DNA from: Streptomycetaceae bacterium
GTDB lineage: Bacteria; Actinomycetota; Actinomycetes; Nanopelagicales; Nanopelagicaceae
Assembly (NCBI GenBank): GCA_027483765.1
Contig: JAIXTW010000003.1
Coordinates: forward strand, 1 to 64,000
Direction: 5' to 3'
DNA length: 64,000 nucleotides
Shown: positions 29,306 through 38,473 of the stretch, in pieces
Position numbering within the stretch: the first letter of the stretch is position 1
How the letters are laid out: each line of letters begins with the position of its first letter
The notes under the pieces: model-generated
Told to the model about the DNA's origin: nothing
Seen by the model: only the letters and a program-made list of their open reading frames with translations
Database searches by the model: none
Made by a program: the position numbers and the translations under genes

Positions 29306-30232
29306 CTACTCCTCATAACGACTGAGTAGCATCGTGGCATTCTTAGCGAGTTCACTCCGGATCTCTGCTGGAGTGAGTAGTTCGATAGCACCTCCAGATG
29401 CCAACACAGACCTTGAAATCCAATGTTGTGAGAATGACGAGCTTTTGAAGACGGTTCCAGCTTCCAGGTTAGGTTCTTGAAAGCGCTCAGCAACATCTCT
29501 AGTAGGCCTGACTACCTTTACCGCAAAAACAATTTTCTCTGGACTTATGGGTGGCGTTGTCGAAGGTTTCTCTACATTCGCTGATTTAGCTGATTTAATT
29601 CTATCTATCCGGAAATGTCTGAAATCAAGCGCTGTAAAGCAGTACGCGTGCAGGTATGAATATCCCTGACTCTCTAGCATCTCCAGTGGGAGCACAGCTC
29701 TCTCAGAGATTTCATCCTTATAGAGCGAGTGATATGAGATCTGCAGACCGCTCCGATGAGATATCGCTTCCTTTACTAGAGTTGTTACTTCAAGGTTGAT
29801 ATCACTCGATGCAGATAGCGCTAGCGGAAGATTAACAAGGCGGGCGATACGTTCTGAAAGTGAAGTAATTGCTTCAATAAGATCTGTTCTCTCTGCGGAA
29901 ATTCCGGATCGCAGGACATCCAAACCGAGAACAAGCGCCACACCCTCTTCATGCGTGATGGATCGAGGTCTGGCAAGGGTTGTTGCATTTCTTATCGTGA
30001 CGAAACCAGATTCAAAATCTAAATCCATGAGCTCAAGTGGCGTGTAGCCAGGGAGACCGCACATCCACAGAGTGGTTAAATCGTTAATCATTTGGTTTGT
30101 TGAGACTTCGAATACTTTGGCTAAATCAACAAGAGAGATACCTTGATGCGTACTGATATACGGAACGAGATCTAGCAATCGGGAAGTGCGCTCCAAAGGC
30201 GTCGCAGCACTTTTGGGTATGTTCTTAACCAT
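29306..30232 (-). CDS. pafC: WYL-domain DNA-damage regulator PafC
   Basis: Second half of the PafBC activator, which in mycobacteria drives the LexA/RecA-independent DNA-damage response. The 308-aa protein has an N-terminal winged helix (~12-70), a WYL domain (~150-225, with the SYHSLYKDEISERAVLP strand and FRIDRI) and a WCX-type C-terminus. It overlaps pafB by 8 bases. No pup, pafA or proteasome gene is near. Confidence 0.92.
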   Translation of the reverse strand: MVKNIPKSAATPLERTSRLLDLVPYISTHQGISLVDLAKVFEVSTNQMINDLTTLWMCGLPGYTPLELMDLDFESGFVTIRNATTLARPRSITHEEGVALVLGLDVLRSGISAERTDLIEAITSLSERIARLVNLPLALSASSDINLEVTTLVKEAISHRSGLQISYHSLYKDEISERAVLPLEMLESQGYSYLHAYCFTALDFRHFRIDRIKSAKSANVEKPSTTPPISPEKIVFAVKVVRPTRDVAERFQEPNLEAGTVFKSSSFSQHWISRSVLASGGAIELLTPAEIRSELAKNATMLLSRYEE

Positions 30233-31163
30233 GTGTCACCGATATCTCTTTAAGACTTGAAATGATGATCTGCCGAAGCTCCATGGGTGAATGGACATAG
30301 ACATCATCGCCGTGCCAGAGAATTAAGGCGGAGAGACTCTTTATATCTATGATCGGGATCTCTACCTGATCCCACTCACCTATCGATTTCATCGATGTAG
30401 CGAGAGCACGCAGTGATGTACCTTTTCCGCGGCGAACATCAATTACTGCATTAATGTTCTTCACTCTTTCAAACAGATTTTCTAAATCGAGGTTTTCAGG
30501 GGTTTCGAATTTCTTAGGACCTTTTTTCACAGTAAAAGTACCGATTACTCGATCCAAACGGAAGGTCCGAACCTGCTCGATGCTCTGATCGACTCCGGCC
30601 AAGTACCAGTAACCGGAGCGAGCTGATAGTCCTATCGGAACTACGCGTCTACTTTCTAGCGACAAGTCATAGTTTCGGTATGTGAATTCCAGAATCTGAT
30701 GCTCGGCAATAGCGCGCGTGATCTTGGGAATATCTAACCCCTCATCAGAGAGGAATGGCACGGAGTGCGGCAAGTTGGCTTCATCAATTGCTATTCCAAG
30801 TGAACTCAACTTAACCAGAGCCCGCTGCGCAGCATCATCTAGCGAAGCTCCTTGCCATGCCTGAGCAGCTAAGGACAGCAGAGAAATCTCAAGTGGGGTC
30901 ACATCACCAAGATCTAGTTGGTATCTCTCCTGCTTGATGCGATAACCGGCCTCATCATTAAAGAGCGGATCGAAGGTACCAACTTCTATCTCTATCCCAA
31001 GAGAACGTAGATCATCTTTATCTCGCTCGAACATCCTATCTTTAGACTCAGAACTTCCTTCGTACCCCTCAACAGTCTTAAGGATTTCAGATTTAGTGAT
31101 GAATCTTTTCGTTGCCAAGAGTGCAATCGTGAGATTGATGAGCCGCTCACTCTTCCGCGACAC
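30225..31163 (-). CDS. pafB: WYL-domain DNA-damage regulator PafB
   Basis: Partner of PafC. The 312-aa protein starts with the helix-turn-helix segment SERLINLTIALLATKRFITK and contains MFERDKDDLRSLGI and a WYL domain (FTYRNYDLSLESRRVVPIG, then FRLDRV). GTG 31163 is preferred over GTG 31172 because AAAGG lies 8 bases before it and homologues begin at this point. It starts inside the 3' end of trmI, so trmI-pafB-pafC are likely co-transcribed. Confidence 0.92.
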   Translation of the reverse strand: MSRKSERLINLTIALLATKRFITKSEILKTVEGYEGSSESKDRMFERDKDDLRSLGIEIEVGTFDPLFNDEAGYRIKQERYQLDLGDVTPLEISLLSLAAQAWQGASLDDAAQRALVKLSSLGIAIDEANLPHSVPFLSDEGLDIPKITRAIAEHQILEFTYRNYDLSLESRRVVPIGLSARSGYWYLAGVDQSIEQVRTFRLDRVIGTFTVKKGPKKFETPENLDLENLFERVKNINAVIDVRRGKGTSLRALATSMKSIGEWDQVEIPIIDIKSLSALILWHGDDVYVHSPMELRQIIISSLKEISVTHG

Positions 31164-31998
31164 CGTACGCACCTTTAGCTGGTCGTCTGCGGCGCGCGAG
31201 GACTTCTACACCTGGAGCCATTCGTCGACTTTGAATCAGAAAACCGGTGTGTCCAATCATTCGTTGTTGTGGTCGTACAGCGAGGCCCTCGTGGTGCCAT
31301 CCGCGTACGATTGTTTCGGAGCTCTCAGGTTCAGTGAAGTGGCCATCTGACTTGAGTGCTTCAGCAGTCGCTGAAAGTTGAGTTGTAGTTGCTACATATG
31401 CCAGGAAAACTCCACCCGGGCGTAGCACTTCGGCTGCCATAGCTACGCATTCCCAAGGAGCTAGCATGTCCAGAATGACGCGATCGAACTTCTCCTTAAA
31501 TATCTGTTCTTGAACCGAGCCAACATCTAACTTCCAGTTCTTCGGCGCTTTTCCAAAATAGTTCTCGATGTTAGCTGTTGCGTTATCTGCGAAATCTTGA
31601 CGTCGCTCCACTGAATGAACAGAACCCGCCTCACCGACAGCGCGCAACAACGAAAGGGTGAGCGCTCCGCTGCCAACACCAGCTTCGAGAACACGTGCGC
31701 CGGGATAGATATCAGCTACTCCCACAATCATCGCAGCATCTTTCGGATAGACAATTGTTGCTCCGCGCGGCATGGAAAGAACGTAATCAGCTAGTAGCGG
31801 TATGAAGGCGGTGAATTTCAATCCGGCGGTTGTGCTGACTACTGATCCTTCCGGTAATCCGATGAGATCGTCGTGGTTTATCCAACCCTTATGTGTATGC
31901 CACTCTTTTCCGGGCGTGATCGTAAAGGTATACAACTTCCCCTTAGGGTCGGTTAATTGAACCCGATCTCCCTCTTTGAAATACCCTTGTTCAGACAC
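31147..31998 (-). CDS. trmI: tRNA (adenine58-N1)-methyltransferase TrmI
   Basis: Methylates A58 in the T-loop of tRNA. The 283-aa protein has an N-terminal small beta domain, the SAM motif VLEAGVGSGALTLSL near residue 99 and the DMLAPWECV motif. It is the Rv2118c orthologue. GTG start with no ribosome-binding site but a -10 box 6 bases upstream, so probably leaderless. In Mycobacterium the pup-proteasome genes lie between this gene and pafBC; here they are directly joined. Confidence 0.94.
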   Translation of the reverse strand: MSEQGYFKEGDRVQLTDPKGKLYTFTITPGKEWHTHKGWINHDDLIGLPEGSVVSTTAGLKFTAFIPLLADYVLSMPRGATIVYPKDAAMIVGVADIYPGARVLEAGVGSGALTLSLLRAVGEAGSVHSVERRQDFADNATANIENYFGKAPKNWKLDVGSVQEQIFKEKFDRVILDMLAPWECVAMAAEVLRPGGVFLAYVATTTQLSATAEALKSDGHFTEPESSETIVRGWHHEGLAVRPQQRMIGHTGFLIQSRRMAPGVEVLARRRRPAKGAYGVAEE

Positions 31999-32004
31999 AC
32001 GCGA

Positions 32005-32010
32005 ATACTA
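32005..32010 (-). promoter_or_regulatory. -10 box TAGTAT, leaderless promoter of trmI
   Basis: TAGTAT on the minus strand, close to the TATAAT optimum, ends 6 bases before GTG 31998. No Shine-Dalgarno sequence can fit in between. Confidence 0.65.
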
Positions 32011-32043
32011 GGCGAGGTTTCACTTCCTGTGCTGAGTTGGCTG

Positions 32044-32049
32044 TATCGT
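32044..32049 (+). promoter_or_regulatory. -10 box TATCGT upstream of the RecB-like gene
   Basis: TATCGT ends 8 bases before ATG 32058, giving a near-leaderless transcript and favouring this ATG over TTG 32037. Confidence 0.45.
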
Positions 32050-32057
32050 CGCCAACC

Positions 32058-32813
32058 ATGGAGCAGTTACGTCTTTCCCCCAGCAGGATGAATGATTTCA
32101 CCAACTGTCCTCAGCTCTACAAATACCGAGCGATAGACCTGTTGCCCGAGCCTCCAAGTATTGAGGCCGAACGAGGCAAACTCATCCACTCGGTACTAGA
32201 AGATATCTTTGAACTTCCGGCGCCCGATCGCACCCTTACAACAGCGATAGATCTACTGCCTCCCGCGTGGGCCGAACAAATAGAGAAGACTCCGGAACTG
32301 GCTTCACTTGTACTCGATGAAAAAGAGTGGATAGACCGAGCCCACTCACTGCTTAGTAACTACTTCGCCTTAGAAAACCCAACCACCTTTGAATCCACGT
32401 ATAGAGAACTTCATCTCGAGCGAGATATCTCAGATGAGATTTACCTGCATGGGTATGTAGATCGACTTGATGTCGCACCCACCGGAGAAGTTCGGATAGT
32501 CGACTACAAAAGTGGTAAGTCGCCTAAACCTGGATGGGAGGAGAAAGCGTTTTTTCAATTGCGGGTGTATGCACTTCTATACTGGAAGAACCATGGAGTA
32601 CTCCCCCGCATGCTCAAACTGATCTACCTCGGCGATGTGAAAACAATCGAGAGTCAACCCACCGAAGCGCAATTACTTTCAACGGAGAAGAAGTTAGCGG
32701 ATATCGGCGATGAGATTCTGAGCGCTATAGAAAGTAACGACTTTCCCACGAGAAAATCAAAACTCTGCGATTGGTGCTTCTTTAAAGCTATCTGTCCCGC
32801 CCACGTAAAGTAA
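32058..32813 (+). CDS. RecB/Cas4-like PD-(D/E)XK nuclease
   Basis: The 251-aa protein (Rv2119 type) has the RecB-family nuclease layout: LSPSRMNDFTNCPQLYKYR start, catalytic His in RGKLIHSVLED, Asp and Lys in VRIVDYKSGK, then a QLRVYALLYW motif. A first cysteine near residue 16 and three C-terminal cysteines (CDWCFFKAIC) fit the 4Fe-4S cluster of AddB and Cas4 nucleases. It should be an exonuclease in repair. No cas genes are near. Start ATG 32058. Confidence 0.9.
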   Translation: MEQLRLSPSRMNDFTNCPQLYKYRAIDLLPEPPSIEAERGKLIHSVLEDIFELPAPDRTLTTAIDLLPPAWAEQIEKTPELASLVLDEKEWIDRAHSLLSNYFALENPTTFESTYRELHLERDISDEIYLHGYVDRLDVAPTGEVRIVDYKSGKSPKPGWEEKAFFQLRVYALLYWKNHGVLPRMLKLIYLGDVKTIESQPTEAQLLSTEKKLADIGDEILSAIESNDFPTRKSKLCDWCFFKAICPAHVK

Positions 32814-32816
32814 AAA

Positions 32817-35800
32817 TTAGTTGGCGTTGAAGTACTTAGCTTCTGGGTGATGCACAATGATTGCCGAAGTACTCTGCTCCGGATGAAGCTGGAACTCCTC
32901 TGATAGCTCTACTCCGATTCGTCCAGGTTCAAGCAGTTCACAGAGTTGAGTTTGTTGTTCGATATCAGGACACGCTGGATAACCAAATGAGTATCGAGAA
33001 CCCCGGTAACCCTGATCCAGGATTCCCTGTAAATCTGGCGCATCGAGGCTTCGAACTGACATCTCTTCTCTAATTCGAGCATGCCAATGTTCAGCAAGAG
33101 CTTCAGTAAGTTGAACGGAAAGTCCATGGAGTTCGAGATACTCACGATACTTATTTGCGGCGAAGAGTTCATTGGCGGCTTTACTCACCGTATTTCCCAT
33201 GGTCACAACATGAAAAGCAACAACGTCAGTCTTGCCGGAGTCCTTACTTGCAAAGAAGTCAGCGAGGCAGAGCCGACGATCTCGTGACTGTCGCGGGAAT
33301 GAGAAACGAGTGCGCTCTTCGCCTTTCAGCGGACCTTCGTGATGCAAGATAACTAAATCATTTCCATCTGAAACACAAGGGAAATATCCGTAGACGACCG
33401 CGGCTTCTAACCACCCGTTTGATTGAACCTCGTTTAGCAGTTTTCTTAATCGAGGACGACCCTCAGACTCAGCCATCTGTTCAAATTCGCCACGTGCACC
33501 CTTGAGTCCCCATTGCCCAACAAAGAGGGCACGTTCATCGAGCATTCCAACGTAATCTGCAAGTGGAATACCTTTCACGATTCGTGAACCAAAAAATGGA
33601 ACGTTCGGAATATCTACATCTATCGCAACATCACTGCGAACGGTGTCAATCACCGTTGTCTCAGTCGATTTCGCTACCGCTTTAACTTTTCGCTCACGAA
33701 GCGCAGGTAGGGCTGCGCCAGGCTCACCACGCTTAACGGCCATGATGGCATCCATAAGTCGAAGTCCTTCGAATGCATCACGGGCATATCTGACTTCTCC
33801 GGGGAAGATCGCTGCCAAATCCTGTTCAACGTAGGCGCGTGTAAGTGCGGCTCCGCCAAGAACAATCGGCCATTTCTGATCGAGTCCTCGGCTAGTGATC
33901 TCCTCTAGGTTCTCGCGCATAATCACGGTCGACTTAACCAAGAGTCCTGACATACCGACAGCATCAACATCATTCTCCACAGCAGCATCAATAATCTGAT
34001 TAATGGTCTGCTTGATTCCGATATTCACAACTTGATAACCATTGTTGGACAGGATGATGTCGACTAAGTTCTTACCGATATCGTGAACATCGCCTTTCAC
34101 AGTCGCTAGTAGCATCCGGCCGCGGCCACCGTCACTCGTCTTCTCCATATGTGGTTCTAGATACGCCACAGCTGATTTCATAACCTCGGCGCTCTGCAAA
34201 ACAAAGGGAAGCTGCATTTCGCCCTTGCCAAAGAGCTCGCCCACTACCTTCATGCCTTCAAGGAGATGGTCATTGATTATCTGAAGCGGTGCAACCCCTT
34301 CTTGCATGGCAGCATCGAGATCATCGGTAAGTCCAACTTTCTCACCATCAATAATTCGACGCTCTAACCGCTCGCGCAAAGGAAGCGCTGCCAACTCGGA
34401 TGCTCTGATGTTTCGAGAAGCAGCGAGCTCAACACCTTCGAATAATTGTAGGAACTCCTGCAGCGGATCGTACGTGCAATTCTCGCCGTCAAAAGTTCGG
34501 CGGTCATAGATCAAGTCCAGCGCCACTTCTTTCTGTCGTGGCTCTATTCGAGCCATCGGCATAATCTTTGAAGGGTGCACAATCGCAGAATCCAAGCCAG
34601 CCTCTACACATTCAGATAAGAAGACAGAGTTGAGAACAACGCGAGCTGCTGGATTTAACCCGAATGAGACGTTACTGACGCCAAGTGTTGTTTGAACTTC
34701 AGGGAACTCAGATTTCAAAGTACGGATTGCGCTAATAGTTTCAAGGCCATCTCGTCGGGTCTCTTCCTGCCCTGTTGCAATCGGGAATGTGAGAGTGTCA
34801 ATCAGAATATCGCCGACGTTCATCGACCATTTCTTAGTGAGGTCGGTGATCAACCGTCTAGCTACGCGCATCTTCCATTCAGCAGTGCGAGCCTGTCCTT
34901 CTTCATCGATAGTAAGTGCAACGACTGAGGCACCATGTTCTTTCACCAGCGGCATAATCTTTGCAAAGCGCGAGGTTGGTCCATCGCCATCTTCATAATT
35001 GACAGAGTTGATAACGCTTCGACCGCCGAGTGATTCAAGGCCAGCCTTGAGTACTGCCGGTTCGGTTGAATCCAAAACAATTGGAAGTGTTGACGATGTT
35101 GCAAAGCGAGAGGCGATTTCTGTCATATCGCGAACGCCGTCACGACCTACATAGTCAACCGATAAATCAAGCATGTGCGCTCCGTCGCGAATCTGATCGC
35201 GCGCGATTTCAACACATGTCGCCCAATCTTCTGCAATCAGTGCATCTCTAAACGCACGCGATCCGTTTGCGTTAGTGCGCTCACCGATTGCAAGGTAGGT
35301 CTTATCTTGTCGAAATGGAACATATTGATAGATAGAGGAAGCGCCAGGTTCAATCGTGATGGTACGTGAATCGACCTTGGTCGATGAAAGCTTTCTAACG
35401 ACTGCTTCCATATGCTCTGGAGTAGTTCCGCAGCATCCGCCAATAAGGGTAATTCCGTAATCGTTGACGAAAGTTTCCAGGGCCACGGCCAGTTCTTCCG
35501 GACCAAGTGGGTATTCAGCACCGTTCTTGCCCAGAATTGGTAATCCAGCATTAGGCATTACTGATATTCCGACTCGTGAATTCTTTGAAAGGTATCGCAA
35601 ATGCTCCGACATCTCGGTAGGACCGGTTGCGCAGTTCAACCCGATGAGATCGATATCTAGCGGTTCTAGCGCATTGAGTGCGGCACCGATTTCAGAACCA
35701 AGCAGCATTGTGCCGGTTGTCTCTACAGTTACTTGCGCAATTAACACGACATCACGTTGAGCTTCATCGATCGCATTGCGCGCACCATTTACCGCAGCTT

Positions 35801-36329
35801 TCGCCTGGAGTAAATCTTGAGTTGTTTCAATCAACAGCGCATCTGATCCAGAATCAACCAGACCTTTTGAAGCTAGATAATATGCATCCTTTAATTTTTC
35901 ATACGTTGTATGCCCAAGGCTTGGAAGTTTCGTTCCCGGACCGAGTGAACCCAGAACGAATCTAGGTTTATCTGCGGTGGAGTATGAATCGGCAGCTTGC
36001 CTAGCGATTACTCCCCCGGCATAAGCCAGTTCGTAAATTCGATCTTCAATTCCGTACTCAGCCAAGTTCGCCCAGTTAGCTCCGAATGTATTGGTCTCGA
36101 CTGCATCGACTCCAACAGCTAGATAGGCATCGTGGACCGAACGGACCAAGTCAGGGCGTGTGACATTGAGAATCTCATTACATCCCTCTAAGCCCTGAAA
36201 GTCTTCAAGTGAAGGGTCGGCCGCCTGGATCATCGTTCCCATTGCACCATCTGCAATGACGGTTCCTTCTGCCAGTACGCGACGGAGAAGTCCATCGAGC
36301 GCTTTCTGAGGTGTTTTCTCGCTCGTCAC
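32817..36329 (-). CDS. metH: Cobalamin-dependent methionine synthase
   Basis: Transfers methyl from methyltetrahydrofolate to homocysteine through methylcobalamin. The 1170-aa protein has four modules in order: homocysteine domain (~1-310, zinc ligands in GGCCGTTPEHM), pterin-binding domain (~340-600), cobalamin module (cap about 630-720; DVHDIGKNL with axial His just after) and a C-terminal SAM-binding reactivation domain. GTG start with a -10 box 7 bases upstream. Only 28 bases separate it from the divergent PAC2 gene, so no cobalamin riboswitch fits. The host must obtain cobalamin; no synthesis genes are in the window. Confidence 0.96.
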   Translation of the reverse strand: MTSEKTPQKALDGLLRRVLAEGTVIADGAMGTMIQAADPSLEDFQGLEGCNEILNVTRPDLVRSVHDAYLAVGVDAVETNTFGANWANLAEYGIEDRIYELAYAGGVIARQAADSYSTADKPRFVLGSLGPGTKLPSLGHTTYEKLKDAYYLASKGLVDSGSDALLIETTQDLLQAKAAVNGARNAIDEAQRDVVLIAQVTVETTGTMLLGSEIGAALNALEPLDIDLIGLNCATGPTEMSEHLRYLSKNSRVGISVMPNAGLPILGKNGAEYPLGPEELAVALETFVNDYGITLIGGCCGTTPEHMEAVVRKLSSTKVDSRTITIEPGASSIYQYVPFRQDKTYLAIGERTNANGSRAFRDALIAEDWATCVEIARDQIRDGAHMLDLSVDYVGRDGVRDMTEIASRFATSSTLPIVLDSTEPAVLKAGLESLGGRSVINSVNYEDGDGPTSRFAKIMPLVKEHGASVVALTIDEEGQARTAEWKMRVARRLITDLTKKWSMNVGDILIDTLTFPIATGQEETRRDGLETISAIRTLKSEFPEVQTTLGVSNVSFGLNPAARVVLNSVFLSECVEAGLDSAIVHPSKIMPMARIEPRQKEVALDLIYDRRTFDGENCTYDPLQEFLQLFEGVELAASRNIRASELAALPLRERLERRIIDGEKVGLTDDLDAAMQEGVAPLQIINDHLLEGMKVVGELFGKGEMQLPFVLQSAEVMKSAVAYLEPHMEKTSDGGRGRMLLATVKGDVHDIGKNLVDIILSNNGYQVVNIGIKQTINQIIDAAVENDVDAVGMSGLLVKSTVIMRENLEEITSRGLDQKWPIVLGGAALTRAYVEQDLAAIFPGEVRYARDAFEGLRLMDAIMAVKRGEPGAALPALRERKVKAVAKSTETTVIDTVRSDVAIDVDIPNVPFFGSRIVKGIPLADYVGMLDERALFVGQWGLKGARGEFEQMAESEGRPRLRKLLNEVQSNGWLEAAVVYGYFPCVSDGNDLVILHHEGPLKGEERTRFSFPRQSRDRRLCLADFFASKDSGKTDVVAFHVVTMGNTVSKAANELFAANKYREYLELHGLSVQLTEALAEHWHARIREEMSVRSLDAPDLQGILDQGYRGSRYSFGYPACPDIEQQTQLCELLEPGRIGVELSEEFQLHPEQSTSAIIVHHPEAKYFNAN

Positions 36330-36336
36330 AGCGCAG

Positions 36337-36342
36337 AGATTA
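36337..36342 (-). promoter_or_regulatory. -10 box TAATCT, leaderless promoter of metH
   Basis: TAATCT on the minus strand ends 7 bases before GTG 36329 inside the 28-base gap to the divergent gene. Confidence 0.55.
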
Positions 36343-36357
36343 CCTTAAGGTGTCGAT

Positions 36358-37221
36358 GTGGAGATTCATCAAATTCCGTCATTGCGTTCGCCGGTCATGG
36401 TTATCGCCTTCTCTGGCTGGAATGACGCTGCCGAGGCTGCTACAGGTGCGCTTTCTCACTTATTAGCTTCATGGAGCGATCCTGAATTTGATGTAGTTCC
36501 TGAACTTATTGCAGATGTCGACCCGGAAGATTTCTATGATTTTCAAGTCAATCGTCCAATGGTTGAAATCGATGAATCCAGTGTTCGAGCACTTACTTGG
36601 CCGGGCACTCAAATCTTTGCTTTAAAAACTCCAACTCTTGATCATGATTTTGTAGTTGTACGTGGTGTTGAACCATCGATGAAATGGAAAACCTTCACTG
36701 CCGATCTCTTGGATTTAGCTGATGATCTAGAAGTTGATCTAGTGATCACGCTGGGTTCAATGCTGGCTGATGCGCCTCACACAAGGCCCATTACCGTGAG
36801 TGGTAGCGGGGCTCATCCAGATATCGCGCAGCGACTTGGGGTTGAGATCAGTAAATACGAAGGTCCCACTGGAATTCTAGGAGTTATCCAAGATGGGTGC
36901 GTGCGTCGCGGAGTCGATGCTGTTTCACTATGGGCGGCCGTTCCACACTATGCATCGAATTCACCTTCACCGAAAGCAACTCTTGCGCTAATAAATGCAC
37001 TCGAAGATTTTCTAGAGATTTCTATTCCGCAAGGAGTACTGCCTGATGAATCTAGCGCTTGGGAGATTGAAGTCTCTGAAATGGCTAAGGAAGATTCCGA
37101 TGTTGCCGAATATGTGAAAGCGCTGGAAGAGAGTAAGGATGCCTCCGATCTTCCTGATGTGACAGGTGAATCAATCGCGCGCGAACTCGAGCGATTCCTT
37201 AGACGACAGAACGGAAGTTAG
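36358..37221 (+). CDS. PAC2 family protein
   Basis: The 287-aa protein belongs to the PAC2 family, related to a proteasome-assembly chaperone: VMVIAFSGWNDAAEAATGAL near residue 13, DFYDFQVNRP, LDHDFVVVRGVEPSMKW and LGSMLADAPHTRP. The bacterial role is unknown. It is the Rv2125 orthologue by position near metH. GTG start with AAGG 7 bases upstream. Its TAG overlaps the mshC stop on the other strand. It is notable that a PAC2 protein persists where no proteasome genes are seen in this region. Confidence 0.9.
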   Translation: MEIHQIPSLRSPVMVIAFSGWNDAAEAATGALSHLLASWSDPEFDVVPELIADVDPEDFYDFQVNRPMVEIDESSVRALTWPGTQIFALKTPTLDHDFVVVRGVEPSMKWKTFTADLLDLADDLEVDLVITLGSMLADAPHTRPITVSGSGAHPDIAQRLGVEISKYEGPTGILGVIQDGCVRRGVDAVSLWAAVPHYASNSPSPKATLALINALEDFLEISIPQGVLPDESSAWEIEVSEMAKEDSDVAEYVKALEESKDASDLPDVTGESIARELERFLRRQNGS

Positions 37222-38459
37222 AGCGCAATACCCAACAGAGTGTCTAGCGCTCTGGAAAGCTCACCCGCCTCACCACCAGTTTCACCCGCAGTAGTTGCCG
37301 ACATCCAAGCACGAAGTATCGATTGCACTTCGCGAGTATCAAGATTATTCGATAGCGCGTTAATGATGGATTGAATAACAGAATCGGTAGGAGCGACATC
37401 TACTCGAGACATCTGCAGACGAAGATCATCTATCTCAGTTACGGCATCTTGCAAGCGTTCAGTGGTCCACATGAGTTCATCAGAAAATTGATGACCCATG
37501 AGCGCCCATCTAATCGCCATCGGGTCAACACCTTGCGCGATAAGTTTGGAGACAAAGACCAGATTTCCTCGAGACTTGCTCATCTTTTCGCCATCGAGTC
37601 CAATCATTCCAGCGTGGATATAAGTGCGTGAAAATCTTTGTTTGCTGATAATCCGACTTTGCGCCGCCGACATTTCATGATGCGGAAAAATTAAATCGCT
37701 ACCACCTCCCTGGATATCGATAGCGTATTCCTCTGAATGCTCCGGCTGCAGATAGTGCAGAGCAATCGCACAACATTCGATATGCCAGCCGGGTCGACCT
37801 TTCCCGAAAACAGATGCCCAACCGGGTTCACCATCTCGTTGGGCGAGCCAGACCAAAGCATCCAATGGATTCTCTTTGCCTTTTCGGGTCGGGTCTCCCC
37901 CTCTTTCGGCGAAAATTGAGAGCATCTGGGCTTCGGTGTAGTCAGAACGCGAACCAAACTCACTGTCAGAATGCACTCTGAAGTAGAGATCGTTTTCTAC
38001 GTTATATGTGGTCTCCGAATCTTCCAGAGCAACGATTGAGCTAACGACGAGATCCATCGCCTCAACTACGCCAACGTAGTGCTGAGGCGGAAGGATATGA
38101 AGATCCGTCATATCTCCCCTAAAAAGATCAATCTGAGACTTTGCTAAGACCTCCCAGTCAACTCCGTCGCGAGCCGCGCGCTCAAGCAATGGATCATCAA
38201 TATCCGTGATGTTCTGTACATAACGAACTTCCGAACCACTCGCCTTTAGATAACGGTGAATTAAATCGAAGGTGAGATAAGTAGCGGCATGGCCAAGATG
38301 AGTTGCGTCGTAAGGAGTAATCCCACAGACGTACATTCGGTAAATAGGCTTAGCCGGAAATTCCTCGACCCGCTTACTCGAGGTATTAAGAACGCTCAGA
38401 GGCGGAACCGAGAACCTCTCTGATAGCCGTGGAATATAAACTTCGGGCCAAGCACGCAT
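37218..38459 (-). CDS. mshC: Cysteine:glucosaminyl-inositol ligase MshC (mycothiol synthesis)
   Basis: Joins cysteine to GlcN-Ins in mycothiol synthesis, giving the main actinobacterial thiol. The 413-aa protein is a class I synthetase homologous to CysRS: Zn Cys45 in MYVCGITPYD, HLGH at 54-57, second zinc residues in WHIECCA and FPHHE, and KMSKSRGN. The CGITPYDATHLGHA block and the absence of the tRNA-binding C-terminus separate it from CysRS. A -10 box lies 6 bases before ATG. It lies 14 bases after the PI-kinase-like gene. Confidence 0.94.
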   Translation of the reverse strand: MRAWPEVYIPRLSERFSVPPLSVLNTSSKRVEEFPAKPIYRMYVCGITPYDATHLGHAATYLTFDLIHRYLKASGSEVRYVQNITDIDDPLLERAARDGVDWEVLAKSQIDLFRGDMTDLHILPPQHYVGVVEAMDLVVSSIVALEDSETTYNVENDLYFRVHSDSEFGSRSDYTEAQMLSIFAERGGDPTRKGKENPLDALVWLAQRDGEPGWASVFGKGRPGWHIECCAIALHYLQPEHSEEYAIDIQGGGSDLIFPHHEMSAAQSRIISKQRFSRTYIHAGMIGLDGEKMSKSRGNLVFVSKLIAQGVDPMAIRWALMGHQFSDELMWTTERLQDAVTEIDDLRLQMSRVDVAPTDSVIQSIINALSNNLDTREVQSILRAWMSATTAGETGGEAGELSRALDTLLGIAL

Positions 38460-38465
38460 GCCTAA

Positions 38466-38471
38466 ACTTTA
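38466..38471 (-). promoter_or_regulatory. -10 box TAAAGT, leaderless promoter of mshC
   Basis: TAAAGT on the minus strand ends exactly 6 bases before ATG 38459, within the 14-base gap after the upstream stop. The identical box occurs before hisE. Confidence 0.55.
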
Positions 38472-38473
38472 AC

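Noticed and set aside
32058-32813. Cas4 of a CRISPR system
   Set aside because: The Fe-S nuclease resembles Cas4, but no repeats or other cas genes are present, and the gene matches the stand-alone Rv2119 position.
36330-36357. Cobalamin riboswitch before metH
   Set aside because: Only 28 bases are available and these contain a -10 box at leaderless spacing.
37218-38459. Cysteinyl-tRNA synthetase
   Set aside because: It is homologous, but the CGITPYDATHLGHA block and lack of the anticodon-binding C-terminus fit MshC.
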